From positions 242,201 through 306,200 of the forward strand of contig NZ_BMRC01000012.1 of assembly GCF_014648435.1 (NCBI RefSeq): a stretch of DNA of 64,000 bases, written 5' to 3'. This DNA comes from Nonomuraea spiralis (GTDB lineage Bacteria > Actinomycetota > Actinomycetes > Streptosporangiales > Streptosporangiaceae). The stretch's first letter is position 1. Every line of letters begins with the position of its first letter. Positions 1 through 10,161 of the stretch are shown one piece after another. The position numbers and the translations under genes are program-made. The notes under the pieces are model-generated. The model worked only from the letters and a program-made list of their open reading frames with translations. It did not search any database and was not told the origin of the DNA.

Positions 1-90
1 GAACACTATCGGCCAGCCGTCCTGGCATCGAAATCGCCGGGCTACGGGAAGTGGCCGGACAAGACCCTAGCCGCTGACGCGCCGATCATG
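1..90. other. Window edge, no complete gene
   Basis: No open reading frame of useful size starts or ends here apart from the stop of the M50 gene at 91. In mycobacteria and other actinobacteria the gene next to this M50/RecB pair is the tRNA (m1A58) methyltransferase trmI, followed by the proteasomal ATPase and pupylation genes, so those may lie just left of the window. That is inference from conserved gene order only. Confidence 0.4.
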
Positions 91-1227
91 TCAGACGCCG
101 CTGAAGACGCGGTTGACGTCGGCGGTGGCGAGCACGCCGTAGATCTCGCCGCCGTGCTCCACCAGCAGGTACTCCCCCGCCGGGGCCGAGCGCATGGCGT
201 CGATGAGCGGCTCGCCCACCAGGTCGGCGGGGAGCACCGTGGTCGGTTCGATCGCCTTGGCCAGCGAGCCCACGTCCACCCACGGGCGGCGGTGCTCGGG
301 GGTGGCCTGGACGGCGGCCTCGTTGACGATCGCGACCGGCCGTCCCTCGTGGTCGACCACCACCAGGGCGCCCGCCCGGCGTTCGGTGGCCTGGCGCAGC
401 GCCTCGGCCAGCGGCGTCTCGGCCGCGACCGGGATCGCCCTGCGGGCCAGGGCCCGCGCGTTGACCTGCGGGATGCGGGCGCGGATGCGGGCCACGCGCA
501 GCGACTGCGTGGCGCCCATCCAGATGAAGGAGGCCAGCACCACCGGCCACAGCAGCTCGACGGGGTCGAACTCCTGCCCGCTCGCCATCGACGTCGCGAA
601 CGGCAGGACGACGAGGAGCACGGCCAGCACCCGGCCGCCCCAGGCGGCCACGACGGTGCCGGAGCCGGGGTTCCTGGTCAGCTTCCACACCCCGGCGCGC
701 AACATCCGGCCGCCGTCGAGCGGCAGCCCGGGCAGCAGGTTGAACACGCCGACGATGAGGTTGGCCACCCAGAGCTGCCAGATGAGCACCTCGGCGATGC
801 CACCGTCGTTGATCAGGTATGTGTCGGCGAGCAGGCCGAGCCCCGCAAGGCCGAGCGACAACGCCGGCCCGGCCGCGGCGACCAGGAACTCCTTGCCCGG
901 CGTGGGCGGCTCCTTCTCGATCTCCGAGACGCCGCCGAGGAAGTAGAGGGTGATCCGGCGCACCGGCAGACCGAACGCCTTGGCCAGCACGCTGTGGGCC
1001 AGCTCGTGCAGCAGCACCGAGACGTAGAGCAGCACGGCGAAGACGAAGGCGACCGCGTAGGCGACGGTGTTGTCCAGCTCGGGCAGCATGTCGCGCATCC
1101 GGGGGCCGAACATGACGGTGATGAAGGCCGCGACGATGAACCACGTCCACGAGACGTACACCGGGATCCCGAAGGGCCGCCCCATCCGAAGGCCGGGGAA
1201 CTCCTGACGCGGGCTCTGCTCGCTCAC
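91..1227 (-). CDS. Site-2 protease family (M50) metalloprotease with C-terminal CBS domains
   Basis: A 378-residue integral membrane zinc protease of the SpoIVFB/S2P class, which cleaves substrates within or near the membrane. HELAH at residues 74-78 gives the zinc-binding HExxH motif, and NLLPGLPLDGG at 163-173 supplies the family's third zinc ligand region (Asp171). Several hydrophobic segments surround both motifs. Residues from about 250 to the end look like paired CBS domains, which usually sense adenine nucleotides. The GTG start at 1227 has an AGGAG ribosome site 5-10 bases upstream. It is divergent from the RecB-type nuclease; this pair sits beside the proteasome locus in other actinobacteria. 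The substrate is not known. Confidence 0.93.
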   Translation of the reverse strand: MSEQSPRQEFPGLRMGRPFGIPVYVSWTWFIVAAFITVMFGPRMRDMLPELDNTVAYAVAFVFAVLLYVSVLLHELAHSVLAKAFGLPVRRITLYFLGGVSEIEKEPPTPGKEFLVAAAGPALSLGLAGLGLLADTYLINDGGIAEVLIWQLWVANLIVGVFNLLPGLPLDGGRMLRAGVWKLTRNPGSGTVVAAWGGRVLAVLLVVLPFATSMASGQEFDPVELLWPVVLASFIWMGATQSLRVARIRARIPQVNARALARRAIPVAAETPLAEALRQATERRAGALVVVDHEGRPVAIVNEAAVQATPEHRRPWVDVGSLAKAIEPTTVLPADLVGEPLIDAMRSAPAGEYLLVEHGGEIYGVLATADVNRVFSGV

Positions 1228-1330
1228 CGCACTCCTCGTACGTCCATTACGTGCTGTTGCTGCCTCGATGCTACGCGCCCGATCACGTGTTCCTCGTCCC
1301 CGAGAGAGTTATTCTGTCGGGGGCTTGACC

Positions 1331-1343
1331 TAGAGTGCGGTGC
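1331..1343 (+). promoter_or_regulatory. -10 box for a leaderless transcript of the RecB-type nuclease
   Basis: TAGAGT at 1331-1336 matches the actinobacterial TANNNT -10 consensus and lies 7 nt before the ATG at 1344, so transcription should start at or within a base of the start codon. A TTGACC at 1325-1330 directly abuts it and is too close to be a -35. Confidence 0.6.
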
Positions 1344-2204
1344 ATGACGTTGACCGAACCGGTGATCATCGGAGCTCTCTCCCCGTCCCGGGCAGGCGAT
1401 TTCATGACCTGCCCCCTGCTCTACCGGTTCCGGGTCATCGACCAGCTGCCCGAGAAACCCTCCCCCGCGGCCGTGCGCGGCACCGTGGTCCACGCGGTGC
1501 TGGAGCGGCTCTACGACCTCCCGGCGCCGCGCCGCTCGGTGCAGGCGGCGCTGGAGCTGCTGGAGCCCCAGTGGCAGCGGCTGCTGGAGGAGGACGCGCA
1601 GTATTCGCGGATGTTCGCCGACGACGCCGAGCAGGCCGAGTGGCTGGCGCAGGCGCAGGGCATGCTGGAGCGCTACTTCACGCTGGAGGACCCGACCCGG
1701 CTGGAGCCGGCCGAGCGCGAGCTCTACGTGCAGGCGGTGCTCGACGGCGGCCTGATGTTGCGGGGCTACGTCGACCGGCTCGACGTCGCGCCGACCGGCG
1801 AGGTCCGGGTGGTCGACTACAAGACGGGCAGCGCGCCCGGCCCCGACTTCGAGGCCAAGGCGCTGTTCCAGATGAAGTTCTACGCGCTGGTGTTGTGGCG
1901 GCTGCGCGGGGAGGTGCCCCGGCTGCTCCAGCTGGTCTACCTGGGCGGGCGCGGCGAGGTGCTGCGCTACGCCCCCGACGAGGCCGACCTGCTGGCCACC
2001 GAGCGCAAGGTGATGGCCCTGTGGACGGCGATCGAGCGGGCGCTGGAGACGGGTGAGTGGCGGGCGCGCCGCAGCCGCCTGTGCGACTGGTGCGACCACC
2101 AGGCGCTGTGCCCAGAGTTCGGCGGCACCCCGCCGCCGGTGCCCGACCGTCAGGCCGGCGACACGGTGCGCAGCAACCGGCGCGCGGCCACCGACGAGCT
2201 GTAG
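1344..2204 (+). CDS. RecB-family PD-(D/E)XK nuclease with Fe-S cysteines
   Basis: A 286-residue Cas4/AddB-like exonuclease. His50 (GTVVH), Asp144/147 (YVDRLD), and Asp158-Lys160 (VVDYKTG) make up the PD-(D/E)XK catalytic core. Cys23 near the N terminus and Cys247, Cys250 and Cys256 at the C terminus form the four-cysteine arrangement that holds a 4Fe-4S cluster in AddB and Cas4. The ATG at 1344 is preferred over 1335 because a TANNNT box lies 7 nt upstream and there is no ribosome site. It probably acts in DNA repair; partner helicase is not in the window. Its placement next to the M50 protease is conserved in actinobacteria. Confidence 0.9.
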   Translation: MTLTEPVIIGALSPSRAGDFMTCPLLYRFRVIDQLPEKPSPAAVRGTVVHAVLERLYDLPAPRRSVQAALELLEPQWQRLLEEDAQYSRMFADDAEQAEWLAQAQGMLERYFTLEDPTRLEPAERELYVQAVLDGGLMLRGYVDRLDVAPTGEVRVVDYKTGSAPGPDFEAKALFQMKFYALVLWRLRGEVPRLLQLVYLGGRGEVLRYAPDEADLLATERKVMALWTAIERALETGEWRARRSRLCDWCDHQALCPEFGGTPPPVPDRQAGDTVRSNRRAATDEL

Positions 2205-2226
2205 CCCTCCGGCAGGCCGTTCCTTA

Positions 2227-2242
2227 TCCTCCCGAGGGAGGA
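2227..2242. repeat. Short inverted repeat between nuclease and histidine kinase
   Basis: TCCTCCC (2227-2233) and GGGAGGA (2236-2242) are perfectly complementary around a GA spacer. No T-run follows, so it could be a weak terminator for the nuclease or an operator for the downstream kinase promoter. Confidence 0.4.
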
Positions 2243-2265
2243 GGTTCCAGGCTCTCACCTGGGCC

Positions 2266-2277
2266 TACAGTGAAGCG
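2266..2277 (+). promoter_or_regulatory. -10 box for leaderless histidine kinase mRNA
   Basis: TACAGT at 2266-2271 fits TANNNT and is 6 nt from the GTG at 2278. No Shine-Dalgarno sequence is present, which is what supports choosing this start. Confidence 0.55.
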
Positions 2278-3453
2278 GTGCGGATCGACCGAACCCTGTT
2301 CCACGACACGGTCCTGGCCGTGGTGGTGGCCGCGGCCTCGGTGACGCTCTTCCTGCTCTACGGGCCCGAGAGCCTGGAGACGCCGGAGCTGGTTCCCGAG
2401 GGCATGCGCGCGCCCGACGCGCTCGGGGCCGCGCTGCTGGTGCTGGCCGCCGCGCCGGTCGCAGTACGCAGGCGCTGGCCGCTGGCGGCGCTGTGCGCGG
2501 GCCTGGTGCCCGAGACGCTGCTGACCGCCTTCGGCTACGGGTCGGGTGTGTCCGGCGTCTCCGGCCTGGTGCTGCTGTACTCGGTGGCCTCCAACCGGGG
2601 GCTGGCGGTGGCCCTGGGCGGGCTCATCGTCTCGCTGCTGACGTACCTGGTGGGGGCGCTGGCGGGACCGGTGACGCTGCCGGGGCCCAGCGGGCACGTG
2701 GTGGCGGTCGTGGTGCTGAGCGCCGTCTGGGGGGCGGGCAGGAGCCTGCGGCTGCGGCGGGCGTACCTGGAGGAGCTGCGCGACCGGGCGGCCAGGCTGG
2801 AACGGGCGCACGCGGCCGACACACGGGCCGCGCGGGCCGAGGAGCGTTCGCGCATCGCCCGCGAGCTGCACGACGTCGTGGCCCACCACGTGAGCGTGAT
2901 GACGGTGCAGGCGGCCGCGGCGCGGCGGGTGCTGGCCTCCGATCCCGACCTGGCGCGTGAGGCGCTGTCGGCGATCGAGAACACCGGGCGGCTGGCCATG
3001 ACGGAGATGCGCAACATCGTGGGCGTGCTGCGTACCGACGCGCGGGCCGAGCTGGGGCCGCAGCCCGGCGTGGGCGATCTGCCCGGCCTGGTGGAGCAGA
3101 TGCGCGAGGCGGGGCTGCCCACGCGGCTGCGGGTGGAGGGCGAGCCGCGGCCGCTGCCCGCCGGGATCGACCTGGCCGCCTACCGGCTGGTCCAGGAGGG
3201 GCTGACGAACAGCCTGCGGCACGCCGGAGCGGGGGCCGAGGCGGTGGTCACGGTCTGCCACGCGCCCACCGGCCTCGACGTACGCGTCGAGGACGACGGC
3301 AAGGGCGCGACCCCGGCGCCCGACCGGACGGGCCACGGGCTGGTCGGCATTCGCGAGCGGGTCGCACTCTATGGTGGAATTCTGAACATCGGTCCGCGAC
3401 CGGGGGGCGGTTTCGAGGTGCGGGCGAAGTTCCCGTTGAAGGACGGCCAATGA
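2278..3453 (+). CDS. Sensor histidine kinase, NarL/DesK type (HisKA_3)
   Basis: A 391-residue membrane sensor kinase. Residues 1-155 hold about four to five hydrophobic segments, followed by a coiled linker and the HisKA_3 box with phospho-acceptor His198 in RELHDVVAHH. The HATPase domain shows an N-box (GLTNSLRHAG) and a G-box (EDDGKG). No extracellular sensing domain is seen, so the signal is probably sensed in or at the membrane. GTG 2278 is chosen over the longer frame (from 2053) because the extra 75 residues are low-complexity Arg/Ala/Pro and overlap the nuclease. It overlaps the response regulator gene by 4 bases (ATGA), so the two form an operon. Confidence 0.92.
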   Translation: MRIDRTLFHDTVLAVVVAAASVTLFLLYGPESLETPELVPEGMRAPDALGAALLVLAAAPVAVRRRWPLAALCAGLVPETLLTAFGYGSGVSGVSGLVLLYSVASNRGLAVALGGLIVSLLTYLVGALAGPVTLPGPSGHVVAVVVLSAVWGAGRSLRLRRAYLEELRDRAARLERAHAADTRAARAEERSRIARELHDVVAHHVSVMTVQAAAARRVLASDPDLAREALSAIENTGRLAMTEMRNIVGVLRTDARAELGPQPGVGDLPGLVEQMREAGLPTRLRVEGEPRPLPAGIDLAAYRLVQEGLTNSLRHAGAGAEAVVTVCHAPTGLDVRVEDDGKGATPAPDRTGHGLVGIRERVALYGGILNIGPRPGGGFEVRAKFPLKDGQ

Positions 3454-4133
3454 CGATCAGAGTGCTGCTGGTGGACGACCAACCGCTGCTGCGCACGGGA
3501 TTCCGCCTGATTCTGGAGGCCGAGTCCGACATCACCGTGGTCGGCCAGGCCGGCGACGGCAAGGCCGCGATGGAGCAGACCAGGGCGCTGCTGCCCGACG
3601 TCGTGCTCATGGACGTCCGCATGCCCGGAGTCGACGGCATCGAGGCGACCCGCAGGATCGTGCGGGAGGCCGCGCCCACGGCGCACGTGCCGAAGGTGCT
3701 GGTGCTGACCACGTTCGACCTCGACGAGTACATCGTGGAGGCGCTGCGGGCGGGGGCTTCGGGGTTCCTGCTGAAGGACGTGCCGCCCGACGAGCTGGTG
3801 CAGGCGATCCGGGTGGTGGCGGCCGGCGACGCGATCGTGGCGCCGAGCGTCACCAGGCGGCTGCTCGACCGGTTCGCCAAGCGGCTGCCCTCGCCCTACG
3901 AGCAGGCCACGCCGGCCCGCCTCGACCGGCTGACCGAGCGGGAGCTGGAGGTGCTGCGGCTGATCGCCAAGGGCATGTCCAACGCGGAGATCGCGGCCAA
4001 GCTCGTGGTGAGCGAGACGACGGTCAAGACGCACGTGGGCAACGTGCTGACCAAGCTGGGGCTGCGCGACCGGGTGCAGGCCGTGGTGCTGGCGTACGAG
4101 ACCGGGCTGATCACGCCGGGCGCGCTGTCCTGA
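3450..4133 (+). CDS. NarL/FixJ-family response regulator
   Basis: A 227-residue DNA-binding regulator and partner of the upstream kinase. The receiver domain (1-120) has the acidic pair Asp9-Asp10 (VDDQ) and the phosphorylated Asp55 (LMDVRMPG). The LuxR-type helix-turn-helix occupies about 155-220, with LTERELEVLRLIAKG and SETTVKTHVGNVL. The start codon overlaps the kinase stop (ATGA), giving translational coupling. No target gene is evident from sequence; the neighbouring peptide transporter is convergent, not downstream. Confidence 0.95.
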   Translation: MTIRVLLVDDQPLLRTGFRLILEAESDITVVGQAGDGKAAMEQTRALLPDVVLMDVRMPGVDGIEATRRIVREAAPTAHVPKVLVLTTFDLDEYIVEALRAGASGFLLKDVPPDELVQAIRVVAAGDAIVAPSVTRRLLDRFAKRLPSPYEQATPARLDRLTERELEVLRLIAKGMSNAEIAAKLVVSETTVKTHVGNVLTKLGLRDRVQAVVLAYETGLITPGALS

Positions 4134-4161
4134 GCCGCCGCCCCGGCAGGAGGGCGGCGGC
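4134..4161. terminator. Hairpin between convergent response regulator and ABC operon
   Basis: A perfect 10-bp stem, 4134-4143 against 4152-4161 (GCCGCCGCCC / GGGCGGCGGC), with an 8-nt loop, sits immediately after the response regulator stop. It can terminate transcription from both sides; there is no T-run, as is common in GC-rich actinobacteria. Confidence 0.6.
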
Positions 4162-4169
4162 CGGGAGCC

Positions 4170-5197
<1,028 letters not shown>

Positions 5198-5201
<4 letters not shown>

Positions 5202-6226
5202 TGGTTCTCCAGCACTGGCTTGATCTCGTTCTCCCACAGCTCCCGCCGCTCCGTCCTGCTCATGTGGCAGCGCACCAGGTGGCCGCCCTCGGTCTCGATC
5301 AGGCCGGGCACCTCGCTCTTCGCCTTGCCCGCGGTGCGCTCGACGTAGGGGCAGCGGGGGTGGAAGGCGCAGCCCGGAGGCACGTTGATGAGCGAGGGCG
5401 GTGAACCCTTGATCGGCATCAGCCGTTCGGTGGGCTCACGGTCGAGGCGGGGCATCGATCCCAGTAGACCCCATGTGTAGGGGTGCTCGGGACGGTAGAA
5501 GATGTCGTCGGCCGTGCCGAACTCGATGCACTTGCCGCCGTACATGACCAGGATGTCGTCGGACAGCTCGGCCACCACGCCCAGGTCGTGGGTGATGATG
5601 ATCAGCGCGGAGTTGAACTCGCGCTGCAGGTCGACCATGAGGTCGAGGATCTGGGCCTGCACGGTCACGTCGAGCGCGGTGGTCGGCTCGTCGGCGATGA
5701 GCAGTTCGGGGTCGCACGACAGAGCCATGGCGATCATGGCGCGCTGGCGCATGCCGCCGGAGAACTCGTGCGGGTAGGAGTCGACGCGGCTGCGCGGCTC
5801 GGGGATGCCCACGCGGCCCAGCATGTCGATGGCGTGCTTCTTGGCGACGGCCTTGGACACCTTGTGGTGGATCCGGTACGCCTCGATGATCTGGTCGCCG
5901 ACCGTGTAGAACGGGTGCATCGCCGACAGCGGATCCTGGAAGATCATCGCCATCTTCTTGCCGCGCAGCCCGCGTACGTGCTCCTGGGAGGCGCCGACGA
6001 GCTCCTCGCCGTCGAGCCAGATCTCGCCCGAGACGTTGGCGCCCTTGCCCTTGTGCAGGCCGAGGATGCCGAGGCTGGTCACCGACTTGCCCGAGCCGGA
6101 CTCGCCGACGATGCCGAGCGTCTTGCCGCGTTCGAGGCTGAAGGTGAGCCCGTCGACCGACCTGACCAGGCCGTCGTCGGTCGGGAAGTGGATCTTCAGG
6201 TCCTTGACGTCGAGAAAGGGACTCAC
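5198..6226 (-). CDS. Peptide ABC transporter ATP-binding protein (DppD/OppD type)
   Basis: The first ATPase of the importer, 342 residues. Walker A is GESGSGKSVTS, the signature SGGMRQR, Walker B LLIADEPTTALD, and the C terminus carries the oligopeptide-transporter domain (GCAFHPRCPY). It overlaps the permease gene upstream by 4 bases and the DppF-type gene downstream by 4 bases, so the three cytoplasmic/membrane genes are translationally coupled. The two ATPases are expected to form a heterodimer driving peptide import. Confidence 0.95.
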
Positions 6227-7236
6227 GCCAGCCTCACTCTCGGGTCAACGACCGCGTAGAGCAGGTCGACGATCAGGTTGGCCAGGATGATGAAGGCCGC
6301 CGCGACGATCGTGACGCCCATCACCTGGGGAAGGTCGTTGTTGCTGATGGCGTCGACGGCGTACTTGCCGATGCCGGGCAGCGAGAAGGTGCTCTCGGTC
6401 AGGACGGCGCCGCCGAGCAGCAACCCCAGGTCGAGACCGAACATGGTGAGCACGGGGGTGAGCGTGGCCCTCAGCCCGTGTTTGAGCACCACCTTCCGCT
6501 CCGCCAGGCCCTTGGCCCTGGCCGTGCGGATGTAGTCCTCCGACATGGTCTCCAGCATGCCCGCCCGGGTGAGCCGGGCGTAGCCGGCGGCGTACAGGAA
6601 GGCGAGCGTCACCCAGGGCAGCATGAGGTTGTTGGCCCAGGTGAGCGGGTCTTCGCTGATCGGCACCCAGTCGGCCACGTCGCCGACCAGCCCTAGCTGG
6701 TCGCGGAAGATGGCCAGGGAGACGATGCCGGTGAAGAAGATCGGCAGCGAGACGCCGGCCAGGGCGATGCCCATGGACAGGCGGTCGAAGAAGCTGCCGC
6801 GGCGCAGCGCCGACAACACGCCGGTGGCCACACCGAAGATGACCCAGACGACTGCCGCGCCGAGCGCCAGCGACAACGTGATCGGCAGGCGGTTGAGCAG
6901 GTCGGGCAGGACCGGGTTCTGGGTGACGTAGCTGTAGCCGAAGCAGGGCGCCGGGCAGTGCTCGATGCCGGGGCCGTAGTTGCGGTCGACGCCGACGAAG
7001 ATGCCCTGCACGAAGCGGCCGTACTGGACCAGGATCGGGTCGTAGAAGCCCAGGCGCAGAGCCGTGTCGTGGATCACCTCGGCGTTGGCCGCCTTGCCCA
7101 CGTACCGGGAGGCCAGGTCGTCAGCGGACATCCCAGCGAGCCGAGGCACGAGGAAGAAGATGGCGAACGTCGCGATGCTCACCACGAAGAGCAGCATGAC
7201 GGCCGCTATCAACCGTCTGAGAATGTATGTGAACAC
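6223..7236 (-). CDS. Peptide ABC transporter permease (DppB/OppB type)
   Basis: A 337-residue inner-membrane subunit with a first membrane helix at about 8-32 and five further helices. The EAA-type loop that docks the ATPases lies near DYIRTARAKGLAERKVVLKH. A large extracytoplasmic loop (about 75-120) contains CPAPCFGY, longer than in minimal DppB proteins. The GTG start at 7236 follows a stable hairpin that separates it from the solute-binding protein gene. Confidence 0.95.
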   Translation of the reverse strand: MFTYILRRLIAAVMLLFVVSIATFAIFFLVPRLAGMSADDLASRYVGKAANAEVIHDTALRLGFYDPILVQYGRFVQGIFVGVDRNYGPGIEHCPAPCFGYSYVTQNPVLPDLLNRLPITLSLALGAAVVWVIFGVATGVLSALRRGSFFDRLSMGIALAGVSLPIFFTGIVSLAIFRDQLGLVGDVADWVPISEDPLTWANNLMLPWVTLAFLYAAGYARLTRAGMLETMSEDYIRTARAKGLAERKVVLKHGLRATLTPVLTMFGLDLGLLLGGAVLTESTFSLPGIGKYAVDAISNNDLPQVMGVTIVAAAFIILANLIVDLLYAVVDPRVRLA

Positions 7237-7249
7237 TGATCTCGGCCAT

Positions 7250-7278
7250 GGCGGCCGGGCCTTGTGGGCCCGGCCGCC
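7250..7278 (-). terminator. Intra-operon hairpin between binding-protein and permease genes
   Basis: A perfect 12-bp GC-only stem, 7250-7261 with 7267-7278, around TTGTG lies downstream of the binding-protein stop and 14 bases before the permease start. Such hairpins commonly stabilise the upstream message or partly terminate, giving more binding protein than permease. Confidence 0.6.
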
Positions 7279-7329
7279 GAAGCCTTCACCTGCTTTCGGT
7301 ACGTGACGTTCCGGCAGTATGCGCCGTTG

Positions 7330-9099
7330 CTACTGGGTGCTCAGCGTGAGGAACTCGTACATGCCCCAGTTCTGGGAGACGAAGACGTTCTTCAGCGTCG
7401 GCGGCCGGTAGAACAGGCCATGCGCCCAGACGTAGGGGAGGATGAACGCCGACTCCATGACTTCCTTGTCGACGGCGGCCCAGATGGCGTTGCGCTTGCT
7501 CGCGTCGGTCTCGCCCGCGGCCTGGTCGATCAGCTCGTCGATCTTGGGGTCCTTCACGCCGAGGTTGGTGTTACCGGCGGGACGGATGACCCGGCTGTCG
7601 ACGATCTGCTGGAAGAAGCCGAAGCCCTCGGGGTAGTCGGCGCCCCAGCCGTAGACCATGAGGCCCAGGCCGTTCTTCTTGGCGAAGTCGGGCTTGCCGG
7701 CGTACAGCTTGAAGTAGTCACCCTGCGGGAAGCCCTTGAGCTCCAGCTTGATGCCCACGCGGCTGAGCGACTGCTGCAGCGCCTCGGCGGTCTGCTTCTC
7801 GGCCGAACGCTCGTTGCGGAAGGAGATGGTGGTGCTGAAGCCGTTGGGCTGGCCGCAGGCCGCCAGTTCTTCCTTGGCCTTGGTGATGTCACCGGTCGGG
7901 TTGGCCTCGACGCCGTAGGGGTCGATCTTCTGGTAACCGGTCATCTTGGCCGGCATGAGGCTGAGGGCCACGTCGCCACCGGCGTCGGGGCCGCCGTAGG
8001 CGCCCTGGATGGCCGAGCGGTCCGTCGCGTACAACACGGCCTTGCGGCAGTGGATGTTGTCGAACGGCGGCACGTCACCGTTGATGTTGGTGAACCAGGT
8101 GCGGTCGATCGGGGCCGAGTCGGCGTACTGCTTGACCTTCTCGTCCGTCAGGACCGTCTTGCGGGCGTTGGCCGCCACACCGGTGCTGTTGACCTTGACG
8201 TCGATCTTGCCCGAGAGCAGACGCTGGTCGAGGTCGTCCTCGTTCTGGCCGAGCAGCACCTCGATCGAGTCGTTGAGCTGCTTGCGGTTGGGGTCGGTCG
8301 CCGCGTCCCAGTTGGGGTTCTTGACGAGCTCGATGCGCTTGGTGAGCTCGTGCGCCTTGAACATGTACGGGCCGGACGCGACCGGGTGCTCCTTGTACTT
8401 CGAGCCGGTGTCCTTGGCCTCGGGCACGGGGGCCGTCTGCGGGAGCATGGCGAAGTAGTCGAAACCGCCGTACGCCTTCTTCAGGTGGAAGACGATCGTC
8501 TGGTCGTCGGGCGTCTCGATCGCCTTGAAGTCGTCGAGCTTGCCCTTCATCTTGTACGGGCCGGTGTAGCTGCCGACGTCGAGCCAGTCGTTGAAGTACG
8601 TCGGGCCGCTGGGCAGGATGTCCTTGTCCAGCGAGCGTGCCACGCCGTACTTGACGTCCTTCGAGGTCACCGGGGTGCCGTCCTCGAACTTGACGCCCTT
8701 GCGCAGCTTGTACGTCCACGTCTTGCCGCCGTCGCTCGGCGTGCCCAGGCCCTCGGCCAGGTCGCCGACGAGCTGCAGGCCCTCCTCGCCGGGGACCGGC
8801 TTGAACATGGTGAGCGCGCGCGTGTAGAGGCGGGCGAAGTTCCAGGCGTAGCCGTAGTACATGTCGCCCGGGTCCACCGAGTCGAAGTCGCCGGGCATGC
8901 CCATGTGGAGCGTGCCGCCGGTCTTCTCCGACGGGTTGATGATCTCGGTCACACCGGCGTTGTACTTGCTGGACGGCTTCGCGTCGTTGCCGGAGCCGCT
9001 GGTGCTCTTGCTGCCACCACCGCCGCCGCCACACGCCGAGACGACCACGGCGAGAGCCGCGGTGACCGCGACCGCCGACGCCTTAGATCTCATCTTCAT
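7330..9099 (-). CDS. Peptide-binding lipoprotein (SBP_bac_5 family)
   Basis: A 589-residue extracytoplasmic solute-binding protein of the DppA/OppA class. The N terminus is a lipoprotein signal: basic MKMRSK, a hydrophobic run, then the lipobox VSAC with the modified Cys at about residue 22, followed by a flexible Gly/Ser stretch. The family core is recognisable in segments such as GKTWTYKLRKGVKFEDG and PVTSKDVKYG. The ATG at 9099 has AAGGGG about 12 bases upstream; the longer frame from 9156 would place a non-signal sequence before the lipobox. Ligand class (dipeptide, oligopeptide or other) cannot be told from sequence alone. Confidence 0.93.
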   Translation of the reverse strand: MKMRSKASAVAVTAALAVVVSACGGGGGGSKSTSGSGNDAKPSSKYNAGVTEIINPSEKTGGTLHMGMPGDFDSVDPGDMYYGYAWNFARLYTRALTMFKPVPGEEGLQLVGDLAEGLGTPSDGGKTWTYKLRKGVKFEDGTPVTSKDVKYGVARSLDKDILPSGPTYFNDWLDVGSYTGPYKMKGKLDDFKAIETPDDQTIVFHLKKAYGGFDYFAMLPQTAPVPEAKDTGSKYKEHPVASGPYMFKAHELTKRIELVKNPNWDAATDPNRKQLNDSIEVLLGQNEDDLDQRLLSGKIDVKVNSTGVAANARKTVLTDEKVKQYADSAPIDRTWFTNINGDVPPFDNIHCRKAVLYATDRSAIQGAYGGPDAGGDVALSLMPAKMTGYQKIDPYGVEANPTGDITKAKEELAACGQPNGFSTTISFRNERSAEKQTAEALQQSLSRVGIKLELKGFPQGDYFKLYAGKPDFAKKNGLGLMVYGWGADYPEGFGFFQQIVDSRVIRPAGNTNLGVKDPKIDELIDQAAGETDASKRNAIWAAVDKEVMESAFILPYVWAHGLFYRPPTLKNVFVSQNWGMYEFLTLSTQ

Positions 9100-9162
9100 C
9101 GACCTGACACACCCCTTGTATCTAGGAGTTGAGAGAACTTGCGGATAACTACTCACGAGGCC

Positions 9163-10161
9163 TTATCGGGCCTTGGGATCGAAGGCGTCCCTGAGGCCGT
9201 CACCGAGCAGGTTGAACGCCAGCACGGTGATGAAGATCGCGAGGCCGGGGAAGATCATGAAGTTGGGCGCCACGTCGTAGTTGTGGACCGCCTCAGCCAG
9301 CATGCCTCCCCACGTGGGGGTCGGCGGCCGCACACCCACGCCGAGGAAGGAGAGTGCGGCCTCGAACAGGATGTTCGACGGGATCAGCAGCGTCGAGTAC
9401 ACGAGGATCGGCGCGAGCAGGTTGGGCAGGATCTCCTTGAACAGGATGGTGTGGCTGCGCGCGCCGAGACTCCTTGAGGCGTCGACGAACTCCCGTTCAC
9501 GCAGGGAGAGCGTCTGCCCGCGGATGATGCGCCCGATGTAGGGCCAGTTGAAGAAGCCGATGATGAAGACCAGCAGGCTGATCCTGAGGGTGTCGCCCGA
9601 CATGCCGAACGCCTTGTCGGGGATGACTCCCGCCAGCGCCAGCGCGAACACCAGCAGCGGGAAGGCGAGGAAGATGTCCATCAGGCGGGAGATGACGGTG
9701 TCGACCCAGCCGCCGAAGAAGCCGGCGATCATCCCGAGCACGGTGCCGATGACCACGCAGAGCAGGGTCGCGAAGAACGCGATCAGCAGCGAGATGCGGG
9801 CGCCGTACAGGATGCGGCTGAACAGGTCGCGGCCCGTGGTGGGCTCGACACCGAACAGGAAGTCCCAGCTCATGCCTCCGAAGGAGCCGATCGGCGCCTG
9901 AATCGCCGGATCGATCTTCTCGCGGTGCCACTCGGCCGGGTCGTGGCCGAACCACGACACCAGCAGCGGCGCGAAGATCGCCACGAGGATCAGCAGGATG
10001 ATGACGATGCCGCCGATCATCGCGATGCGGTCGCGCTTGAGGCGCATCCAGGCGATCTGCCCGAGGGAACGCCCCCGGATGACTGAAGACTCCGCCCCCT
10101 CAAGAACGGTCTCCGGTCCGGCCTCGACGGCCGAGCCAGGAACATCGAGCGGTGCGGTCAT
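9163..10161 (-). CDS. Peptide ABC transporter permease (DppC/OppC type)
   Basis: A 332-residue permease that pairs with the DppB-type subunit. A cytoplasmic N-terminal tail of about 45 residues precedes the first helix, as usual for this subunit, and the EAA loop is visible as REREFVDASRSLGARSHTIL. It is the first gene of the operon, an unusual order (C-A-B-D-F) because the binding protein normally leads. The stop lies 63 bases before the lipoprotein start. Confidence 0.94.
   Translation of the reverse strand: MTAPLDVPGSAVEAGPETVLEGAESSVIRGRSLGQIAWMRLKRDRIAMIGGIVIILLILVAIFAPLLVSWFGHDPAEWHREKIDPAIQAPIGSFGGMSWDFLFGVEPTTGRDLFSRILYGARISLLIAFFATLLCVVIGTVLGMIAGFFGGWVDTVISRLMDIFLAFPLLVFALALAGVIPDKAFGMSGDTLRISLLVFIIGFFNWPYIGRIIRGQTLSLREREFVDASRSLGARSHTILFKEILPNLLAPILVYSTLLIPSNILFEAALSFLGVGVRPPTPTWGGMLAEAVHNYDVAPNFMIFPGLAIFITVLAFNLLGDGLRDAFDPKAR

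Noticed and set aside
88..1347. Open frame antisense to the M50 protease
   Set aside because: The minus-strand frame has HExxH and other motifs; the plus-strand frame is His/Arg/Gly/Gln-rich with no domain.
7264..9132. 622-codon plus-strand frame
   Set aside because: Shadow of the peptide-binding lipoprotein gene, composition dominated by Val, Leu, Asp and His from reverse codons.
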